DNA of 64,000 nucleotides from Albugo candida. Its lineage: Eukaryota > Oomycota > Peronosporomycetes > Albuginales > Albuginaceae. Shown here piece after piece: positions 55,566-64,000 of this stretch; position 1 is the stretch's first letter, and every line of letters begins with the position of its first letter. The stretch lies in the NCBI GenBank assembly GCA_905220665.1, contig CAJNAR010000016.1:238256-302255 (forward strand), in the 5' to 3' direction. The translations under genes were made by a program, and so were the position numbers. The notes below the pieces were generated by a model. The model was given only the letters and a program-made list of their open reading frames with translations, was not told the DNA's origin and did no database searches.

Positions 55566-57117
55566 TTTGTGATATTTGATGTAGCGTTCGCCTGTCGTCC
55601 TCGTCCTCGTCCTCGTCCCTACCTATATAAACCCGTCACATTTTACCGACCAACGGGTTGTATGGCCCATATCAGAACATAAGTATGATATGAAGATCCC
55701 TATTTCACTTTGACATGTACAACCAAGCTTGGATATACATGAGACGTAGACATTCCAATGTATCCATCATATTATGTACGACTGTAATAAATTTCGGTAG
55801 TGATGTCCAGGTCGTATTTTTCTTTATTTGATACAAATAAGCTTTTCTGAAACGCGTCGGCTTATGAATTAGCGGAATGTCTTTGCACTTGCAATCAATT
55901 CTCACTGCCTCAGTCAGAGTGATATCAACCTGTGACTATCATAATCTCCAAGATAGGACTTTTAAAGCTATATTAGCTCAGAAAAGTCAGAAAACAATAT
56001 GCACGATACAAAAACATCTGTGTCTCACACTATAAATTTCTCCATCAACTTGCCAGATTTCCGGTTTCGCTGTCGATGATGATGACAATATATAACTTCT
56101 CAATATAAATAAGCCCGATAACATGAGACAAGGCTCAAAAATTGCAGCGCAGATGTACAGAGAAAGATATGTGTCATATGGGAAGGTGTAGCTGGTAAAC
56201 GAGAAATGGAAGTCGACCGGAAAGATACCGCGACGACGAAGAGGGATGATCCTAGCGATTATCGCTTTTAATATCGCTGGTCTTGGCAGGAGTGACAACA
56301 AGCACATGACCAGGCCGCCTCGCATTATCATATCCGCCGCAGCATCGTGCTCTACAGTATCACATAAACGAAGCACCTAGATTTTCTACCAGTTTTGGCT
56401 GATCGTGACACCATTTATAAATGCAAACATGATAAATCGACGACTCAGTCCGGCAAATATAGCTTACTCTGGCAAAAAGTAAGATCGATTTGAAGATTCA
56501 ACGGGGTTTGCATTCTTTACATTCAGCCAATAAGTGCCCAACTCCATAAAATGTGCTCTACTTTGTAAAAACGCCAGGTCTACAAGCAAACGTGTATAGA
56601 ATTTTGCGACTAACGACAATTCGGCTCGACTTTGCCTACTAGTAAACCAACTGAAGTAACGTCAAGTATGTCGAGGTCATCGTGAGATGACGTGCATCAA
56701 TTGACTTTAAAGCTCCTTACGTGGATATAGAGACGCAATAACATCTAATAACACAATTTCCCACGTCTCTTCCTCTTCGCATCCTAAGAATACGGGTCTG
56801 GCTTGCTGCGGAGGTCTCTAGGGCCGAATTCATTCAAGCTTACGGTCAATCTTTACTGAAAATGCATAATTTGATGGAATGGAATGTAGCGTGATGGTCT
56901 TTCTACACAAAATGCACCCCTAACGAATACGTGGAATACATTACAAACTATATACTCATTCAGTTCTCAGACCGCTAGTAGGTTTGATACCACTGAAACT
57001 TCGTTCACTCCTAAACAGGTCCTTTCTTATACCATTGCCTAAGGCTTCGGCGTTTTTCCGATTTCTATACCTGCAAATTTAAATGTGATTATAAGAGATT
57101 CTCTGGGTATCTGTTTG
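55566..57117. other. Gene-poor 1.5 kb left of the tandem array
   Basis: No recognisable gene. Just upstream of SfsA is a GTCCTC repeat (55597-55618, CGTCCTCGTCCTCGTCCTCGTCCC). A minus-strand frame at 56376-55987 is listed separately. The rest is AT-rich. Confidence 0.45.
55987..56376 (-). CDS. Possible terminal exon of a hydrophobic protein (weak)
   Basis: A 129-codon frame with no initiating ATG, preceded by an acceptor-like AAAATCTAG. It encodes two hydrophobic stretches (GGLVMCLLSLLPRPAILKAI and YLSLYICAAIFEPCLMLSGL) and ends at a TGA. No upstream exon in compatible phase could be found, and no family is recognised. It may be chance. Confidence 0.2.
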   Translation of the reverse strand: MLRLCDTVEHDAAADMIMRGGLVMCLLSLLPRPAILKAIIARIIPLRRRGIFPVDFHFSFTSYTFPYDTYLSLYICAAIFEPCLMLSGLFILRSYILSSSSTAKPEIWQVDGEIYSVRHRCFCIVHIVF

Positions 57118-57699
57118 ATGATGATGATACATCAGCTCCCTCCTCTGAAAGAAAAGCCTATCAGTCCAGAGGAGTACATTTCGGACGCGGAAATAAAAAA
57201 TCACATGGAAGGTGAGAAATGAATGTTCCGTTTTTTTCTTTCGATAGCATCTAGTTCAAAATGATCGAGCTTCGGAAACATTTTTTTCGAGATGCTTGTC
57301 TCGTTGTGTGATGAATGAAGCACATTGTACAATCTACTCAGTCGAATATCAATATGAAAACGTATTTGATTCCTGTCCATACTCCTTCAGGTGGCTACGT
57401 GTATCTCCTACTTTTCTGCTGTATTGAGTGATAGCAAGAAATTACGCTTTCATAATACTCTTAACTTTTCTACACTAGTGATATGCAATGAAAAGTAAGG
57501 CCAAAGCTCAGGAATAAATAGATACTTCAGCAAAAAGTACATCCTACCGAGAAAAAGCTTTTCTTATCTTGATTATGCACTATTCGAACCAAATAGGGCG
57601 AAGGAGTCCGCAATGAGTACAAGTTATTTTTTGCGCGTTGCATTGATGAACCCATCAAAGCTACTGATTTACCATAAACATTCGTTCAATCATACATGA
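57118..57699 (+). CDS. Putative four-exon gene at the edge of, and ancestral to, the tandem array
   Basis: Unknown protein. Proposed exons are 57118-57211, 57255-57390, 57435-57494 and 57531-57699, giving 152 aa in one frame. Introns are 43, 44 and 36 nt; the last may instead end at 57521. Exon 1 begins after three consecutive ATGs and reads PPLKEKPISPEEYISDAEIK. Exon 2 contains SVEYQYENVFDSCPYSF. Exon 3 is SKKLRFHNTLNFSTL. Exon 4 is YILPRKSFSYLDYALFEPNR ... LLIYHKHSFNHT. Donors are GTGAGA, GTGGCT and GTAAGG. The last three exons are homologous to each 794-bp unit to the right, where frameshifts and stops break them. Open frames in the divergent copy only, plus a net in-frame 9-nt indel in exon 2, suggest past coding. 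The third intron is suspiciously short. Confidence 0.4.
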
Positions 57700-60600
57700 T
57701 GGTCACTTACAAGCGTCTGATCACGACATAAAATATCTGTATTCGTGCTCTAATTACATCTTTCACATATGAGTTTCTCTATCTGCTACTACTTTAGTGA
57801 ATAGATCCCCTCTAAAAGGATGAAGGGAAAGTGTAGCACTACTGAAATTTCTATAATGACGATGATGTATAGCTGATGTAGGATATTGCACAAGGTAGCG
57901 TGACGTTGTTTCTTCACCACAATGCAAAAAGCAAATACCTTTCCGCGCGAGCATTCCAGCAATGTTGTGAAGCTATCGATTAGCAATACTTTCCGCTACT
58001 GCTACTGAAGTGATGAACATGTGAAGCCTTACAATAAGGTGAGTTGGTTGATGACCCGACCCGTTCATGCAAAATACCTTTCTCGTTGTAATGGAGGTAG
58101 CATATTGTACATTCTCTTTGGTTCAATATCTTATGAAAACATATTTTTATTCCTGTCCAATGCTTTGTACTCCTTCAGGTGGCTACGTGTATCTCCTACT
58201 TTTCTGCTGTATTGACTGATAGCAAGAAAGTACGCTTCCATAGTACTGCCAAGTTTTCTACACTAGTTAGTGATATGTAATGAAAAGTGAAGGCCAAAGC
58301 TAAGAAATGAATAGATACTTGAGCGAACACTACATCCTGCCGAGAAAAAGCTTTTTTTCATCTTGATTACGCACTATTCGAACCAAGTAGGGCGAAGAAG
58401 TCCGCAATGAGTACAAGTTTTTTTTTGCGCGTTGCATTGATGAACCCATCAAAGCTACTGATTTATCAGAAATATTCGTTCAATCATACATGATGGTCGC
58501 TTACATGCGTCTGATCACGACATAAGATATCTGTATTCGTGCTCTAATTACATCTTTCGCATATGACTTTCTCTATCTGCTACTACTTTAGTGAATAGAT
58601 CCCCTCTAAAAGGATGAAGGGAAAGTGCAGCACTACTGAAATTTTAATAATGACGATGATGTATAGCTGATGTAGGATATTGCACAAAGTAGCGTGACGT
58701 TGTATCTTCACCACAATGCAAAAACCAAATACCTTTCCGCGCGAGCATTCCAGCAATGTTGTGAAGCTATCGATTAGCAATACTTTTCGCTACTGCTACT
58801 GAAGTGATGAACATGTGAAGCCTTACAATAAGGTGAGTTGAATGATGACCCGACCCGTTCATGCAAAATACCTTTCTCGTTGTAATGGAGGTAGCATATT
58901 GTACATTCTCTTTGGTTCAATATCTTATGAAAACATATTTTTATTCCTGTCCAATGCTTTGTACTCCTTCAGGTGGCTACGTGTATCTCCTACTTTTCTG
59001 CTGTATTGACTGATAGCAAGAAAGTACGCTTCCATAGTACTGCCAAGTTTTCTACACTAGTTAGTGATATGTAATGAAAAGTGAAGGCCAAAGCTAAGAA
59101 ATGAATAGATACTTGAGCGAACACTACATCCTGGCGAGAAAAAGCTTTTTTTCATCTTGATTACGCACTATTCGAACCAAGTAGGGCGAAGAAGTCCGCA
59201 ATGAGTACAAGTTTTTTTTTGCGCGTTGCATTGATGAACCCATCAAAGCTACTGATTTATCAGAAATATTCGTTCAATCATACATGATGGTCGCTTACAT
59301 GCGTCTGATCACGACATAAGATATCTGTATTCGTGCTCTAATTACATCTTTCGCATATGACTTTCTCTATCTGCTACTACTTTAGTGAATAGATCCCCTC
59401 TAAAAGGATGAAGGGAAAGTGCAGCACTACTGAAATTTTAATAATGACGATGATGTATAGCTGATGTAGGATATTGCACAAAGTAGCGTGACGTTGTATC
59501 TTCACCACAATGCAAAAACCAAATACCTTTCCGCGCGAGCATTCCAGCAATGTTGTGAAGCTATCGATTAGCAATACTTTTCGCTACTGCTACTGAAGTG
59601 ATGAACATGTGAAGCCTTACAATAAGGTGAGTTGGTTGATGACCCGACCCGTTCATGCAAAATACCTTTCTCGTTGTAATGGAGGTAGCATATTGTACAT
59701 TCTCTTTGGTTCAATATCATATGAAAACATATTTTTATTCCTGTCCAATGCTTTGTACTCCTTCAGGTGGCTACGTGTATCTCCTACTTTTCTGCTGTAT
59801 TGACTGATAGCAAGAAAGTACGCTTCCATAGTACTGCCAAGTTTTCTACACTAGTTAGTGATACGTAATGAAAAGTGAAGGCCAAAGCTAAGAAATGAAT
59901 AGATACTTGAGCGAACACTACATCCTGCCGAGAAAAAGCTTTTTTTCATCTTGATTACGCACTATTCGAACCAAGTAGGGCGAAGAAGTCCGCAATGAGT
60001 ACAAGTTTTTTTTTGCGCGTTGCATTGATGAACCCATCAAAGCTACTGATTTACCAGAAATATTCGTTCAATCATACATGATGGTCGCTTACATGCGTCT
60101 GATCACGACATAAGATATCTGTATTCGTGCTCTAATTACATCTTTCGCATATGACTTTCTCTATCTGCTACTACTTTAGTGAATAGATCCCCTCTAAAAG
60201 GATGAAGGGAAAGTGCAGCACTACTGAAATTTTAATAATGACGATGATGTATAGCTGATGTAGGATATTGCACAAAGTAGCGTGACGTTGTATCTTCACC
60301 ACAATGCAAAAACCAAATACCTTTCCGCGCGAGCATTCCAGCAATGTTGTGAAGCTATCGATTAGCAATACTTTTCGCTACTGCTACTGAAGTGATGAAC
60401 ATGTGAAGCCTTACAATAAGGTGAGTTGGTTGATGACCCGACCCGTTCATGCAAAATACCTTTCTCGTTGTAATGGAGGTAGCATATTGTACATTCTCTT
60501 TGGTTCAATATCATATGAAAACATATTTTTATTCCTGTCCAATGCTTTGTACTCCTTCAGGTGGCTACGTGTATCTCCTACTTTTCTGCTGTATTGACTG

Positions 60601-63600
60601 ATAGCAAGAAAGTACGCTTCCATAGTACTGCCAAGTTTTCTACACTAGTTAGTGATATGTAATGAAAAGTGAGGACCAAAGCTAAGAAATACATAGATAC
60701 TTGAGCGAACACTACATCCTGCCGAGAAAAAGCTTTTTTTCATCTTGATTACGCACTATTCGAACCAAGTAGGGCGAAGAAGTCCGCAATGAGTACAAGT
60801 TTTTTTTTGCGCGTTGCATTGATGAACCCATCAAAGCTACTGATTTACCAGAAATATTCGTTCAATCATACATGATGGTCGCTTACATGCGTCTGATCAC
60901 GACATAAGATATCTGTATTCGTGCTCTAATTACATCTTTCGCATATGACTTTCTCTATCTGCTACTACTTTAGTGAATAGATACCCTCTAAAAGGATGAA
61001 GGGAAAGTGCAGCACTACTGAAATTTTAATAATGACGATGATGTATAGCTGATGTAGGATATTGCACAAAGTAGCGTGACGTTGTATCTTCACCACAATG
61101 CAAAAACCAAATACCTTTCCGCGCGAGCATTCCAGCAATGTTGTGAAGCTATCGATTAGCAATACTTTTCGCTACTGCTACTGAAGTGATGAACATGTGA
61201 AGCCTTACAATAAGGTGAGTTGGTTGATGACCCGACCCGTTCATGCAAAATACCTTTCTCGTTGTAATGGAGGTAGCATATTGTACATTCTCTTTGGTTC
61301 AATATCATATGAAAACATATTTTTATTCCTGTCCAATGCTTTGTACTCCTTCAGGTGGCTACGTGTATCTCCTACTTTTCTGCTGTATTGACTGATAGCA
61401 AGAAAGTACGCTTCCATAGTACTGCCAAGTTTTCTACACTAGTTAGTGATATGTAATGAAAAGTGAAGGCCAAAGCTAAGAAATGAATAGATACTTGAGC
61501 GAACACTACATCCTGCCGAGAAAAAGCTTTTTTTCATCTTGATTACGCACTATTCGAACCAAGTAGGGCGAAGAAGTCCGCAATGAGTACAAGTTTTTTT
61601 TGCGCGTTGCATTGATGAACCCATCAAAGCTACTGATTTACCAGAAATATTCGTTCAATCATACATGATGGTCGCTTACATGCGTCTGATCACGACATAA
61701 GATATCTGTATTCGTGCTCTAATTACATCTTTCGCATATGACTTTCTCTATCTGCTACTACTTTAGTGAATAGATCCCCTCTAAAGGATGAAGGGAAAGT
61801 GCAGCACTACTGAAATTTTAATAATGACGATGATGTATAGCTGATGTAGGATATTGCACAAAGTAGCGTGACGTTGTATCTTCACCACAATGCAAAAACC
61901 AAATACCTTTCCGCGCGAGCATTCCAGCAATGTTGTGAAGCTATCGATTAGCAATACTTTTCGCTACTGCTACTGAAGTGATAAACATGTGAAGCCTTAC
62001 AATAAGGTGAGTTGGTTGATGACCCGACCCGTTCATGCAAAATACCTTTCTCGTTGTAATGGAGGTAGCATATTGTACATTCTCTTTGGTTCAATATCAT
62101 ATGAAAACATATTTTTATTCCTGTCCAATGCTTTGTACTCCTTCAGGCGGCTACGTGTATCTCCTACTTTCTGCTGTATTGACTGATAGCAAGAAAGTAC
62201 GCTTCCATAGTACTGCCAAGTTTTCTACACTAGTTAGTGATACGTAATGAAAAGTGAAGGCCAAAGCTAAGAAATGAATAGATACTTGAGCGAACACTAC
62301 ATCCTGCCGAGAAAAAGCTTTTTTTCATCTTGATTACGCACTATTCGAACCAAGTAGGGCGAAGAAGTCCGCAATGAGTACAAGTTTTTTTTTGCGCGTT
62401 GCATTGATGAACCCATCAAAGCTACTGATTTACCAGAAATATTCGTTCAATCATACATGATGGTCGCTTACATGCGTCTGATCACGACATAAGATATCTG
62501 TATTCGTGCTCTAATTACATCTTTCGCATATGACTTTCTCTATCTGCTACTACTTTAGTGAATAGATCCCCTCTAAAAGGATGAAGGGAAAGTGCAGCAC
62601 TACTGAAATTTTAATAATGACGATGATGTATAGCTGATGTAGGATATTGCACAAAGTAGCGTGACGTTGTATCTTCACCACAATGCAAAAACCAAATACC
62701 TTCCGCGCGAGCATTCCAGCAATGTTGTGAAGCTATCGATTAGCAATACTTTTCGCTACTGCTACTGAAGTGATGAACATGTGAAGCCTTACAATAAGGT
62801 GAGTTGGTTGATGACCCGACCCGTGCATGCAAAATACCTTTCTCGTTGTAATGGAGGTAGCATATTGTACATTCTCTTTGGTTCAATATCATATGAAAAC
62901 ATATTTTTATTCCTGTCCAATGCTTTGTACTCCTTCAGGTGGCTACGTGTATCTCCTACTTTTCTGCTGTATTGACTGATAGCAAGAAAGTACGCTTCCA
63001 TAGTACTGCCAAGTTTTCTACACTAGTTAGTGATACGTAATGAAAAGTGAAGGCCAAAGCTAAGAAATGAATAGATACTTGAGCGAACACTACATCCTGC
63101 CGAGAAAAAGTTTTTTTCATCTTGATTACGCACTATTCGAACCAAGTAGGGCGAAGAAGTCCGCAATGAGTACAAGTTTTTTTTTGCGCGTTGCATTGAT
63201 GAACCCATCAAAGCTACTGATTTACCAGAAATATTCATTCAATCATACATGATGGTCGCTTACATGCGTCTGATCACGACATAAGATATCTGTATTCGTG
63301 CTCTAATTACATCTTTCGCATATGACTTTCTCTATCTGCTACTACTTTAGTGAATAGATTCCCTCTAAAAGGATGAAGGGAAAGTGCAGCACTACTGAAA
63401 TTTTAATAATGACGATGATGTATAGCTGATGTAGGATATTGCACAAAGTAGCGTGACGTTGTATCTTCACCACAATGCAAAAACCAAATACCTTTCCGCG
63501 CGAGCATTCCAGCAATGTTGTGAAGCTATCGATTAGCAATACTTTTCGCTACTGCTACTGAAGTGATGAACATGTGAAGCCTTACAATAAGGTGAGTTGG

Positions 63601-64000
63601 TTGATGACCCGACCCGTTCATGCAAAATACCTTTCTCGTTGTAATGGAGGTAGCATATTGTACATTCTCTTTGGTTCAATATCATATGAAAACATATTTT
63701 TATTCCTGTCCAATGCTTTGTACTCCTTCAGGTGGCTACGTGTATCTCCTACTTTTCTGCTGTATTGACTGATAGCAAGAAAGTACGCTTCCATAGTACT
63801 GCCAAGTTTTCTACACTAGTTAGTGATACGTAATGAAAAGTGAAGGCCAAAGCTAAGAAATGAATAGATACTTGAGCGAACACTACATCCTGGCGAGAAA
63901 AAGCTTTTTTTCATCTTGATTACGCACTATTCGAACCAAGTAGGGCGAAGAAGTCCGCAATGAGTACAAGTTTTTTTTTGCGCGTTGCATTGATGAACCC
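57290..64000. repeat. 794-bp tandem satellite array, continues beyond the window
   Basis: The anchor GAAGCCTTACAATAAGGTGA starts two bases after 58021, 58815, 59609, 60403, 61197, 61989, 62781 and 63574. Spacings are 794, 794, 794, 794, 792, 792 and 793 bp. Inner units are almost identical, differing by single bases and homopolymer length (for example the T8-T9 runs). The leftmost copy (57290-58020) is diverged, strongly in its first 200 bp (exon-like part) and mildly in the rest. Each inner unit carries degenerate pieces of the gene at 57118-57699: LSRC, SYENIF, YSF then SKKVRFHSTAKFSTLVSD, and a frameshifted SFFHLDYALFEPSRAKK. Frames of 64-65 codons in each unit start with GTG or TTG and are not credible genes. 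No tRNA, 5S or snRNA was recognised. Confidence 0.95.

Noticed and set aside
58290..58312. GGCCAAAGCTAAG resembling the U2 snRNA 5' region
   Set aside because: The match is short, lies at a proposed intron/exon edge, and the rest of U2 (branch-recognition and Sm site) is absent.
58373..58391. B-box-like GGTTCGAATAG on the minus strand of each unit, suggesting a Pol III gene or tRNA
   Set aside because: There is no A box at the right distance and no foldable tRNA. The motif is simply the exon 4 reading LFEPSR on the other strand.
58021..63768. Repeated 64-65 codon frames on both strands of every satellite unit
   Set aside because: They start with GTG or TTG rather than ATG, repeat with the satellite, and cross the proposed splice sites. 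They are by-products of the array.
57290..64000. CRISPR or rDNA/5S array
   Set aside because: The unit is 794 bp with no spacer pattern, no rRNA sequence is recognisable, and the context is eukaryotic.

Overview
The window looks like a compact, intron-poor nuclear segment of a zoosporic stramenopile, most likely an oomycete of the Albugo (white blister rust) type. The genus is my inference. The sequence supports a flagellated eukaryote with very tightly packed genes. It encodes an axonemal dynein heavy chain, the centriole protein POC1 and a CFAP47-like giant flagellar protein. It also encodes AP-3 beta, NUP160, RINT1/TIP20, an Ariadne ubiquitin ligase and SNRNP27. Every intron I could place in a recognised gene is 43-67 nt long with GT-AG ends.

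Region 1 (1-11.2 kb) is dense. It holds the 5' part of an inner-arm dynein heavy chain (-), a glutathione S-transferase (-), SNRNP27 (+), a WW-IQ-LRR-TPR protein with an in-frame TAG (-), POC1 (-) and a mitochondrial-type membrane protein with helical repeats (+). Two head-to-head gene pairs have start codons only 62 and 91 bp apart.

Region 2 (11.2-46.5 kb) is framed by a nearly perfect 3.09 kb inverted duplication (12968-16059 and 43457-46546). Each arm carries a complete kinesin-1-like gene. Between the arms lie an Ariadne RBR E3 ligase (+), a kinase-PH-SAM protein (-), RINT1 (+), the 3308-residue single-exon CFAP47-like gene (-) and AP-3 beta (-). Gene-poor flanks next to the arms contain weak or decayed coding fragments.

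Region 3 (47.2-55.6 kb) has three genes in a row on the minus strand: NUP160, acetate kinase with a likely mitochondrial presequence, and an SfsA-family protein. The last two are bacterial-type genes, but each has a 53-nt intron.

Region 4 (57.1-64.0 kb) is a tandem array with a 794-bp period that runs off the right edge. The leftmost, most divergent copy can be read as a four-exon gene of about 152 residues. The homogenised inner copies carry recognisable but frameshifted pieces of the same exons, so the satellite appears to have arisen from a gene.

The genes do not form a pathway. The shared themes are flagellar motility and assembly (dynein, POC1, CFAP47, possibly the kinesins and the WW-LRR protein) and membrane traffic (AP-3 beta, RINT1). 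All exon structures are read by eye from splice signals, frame and family consensus; none has been checked against transcripts.
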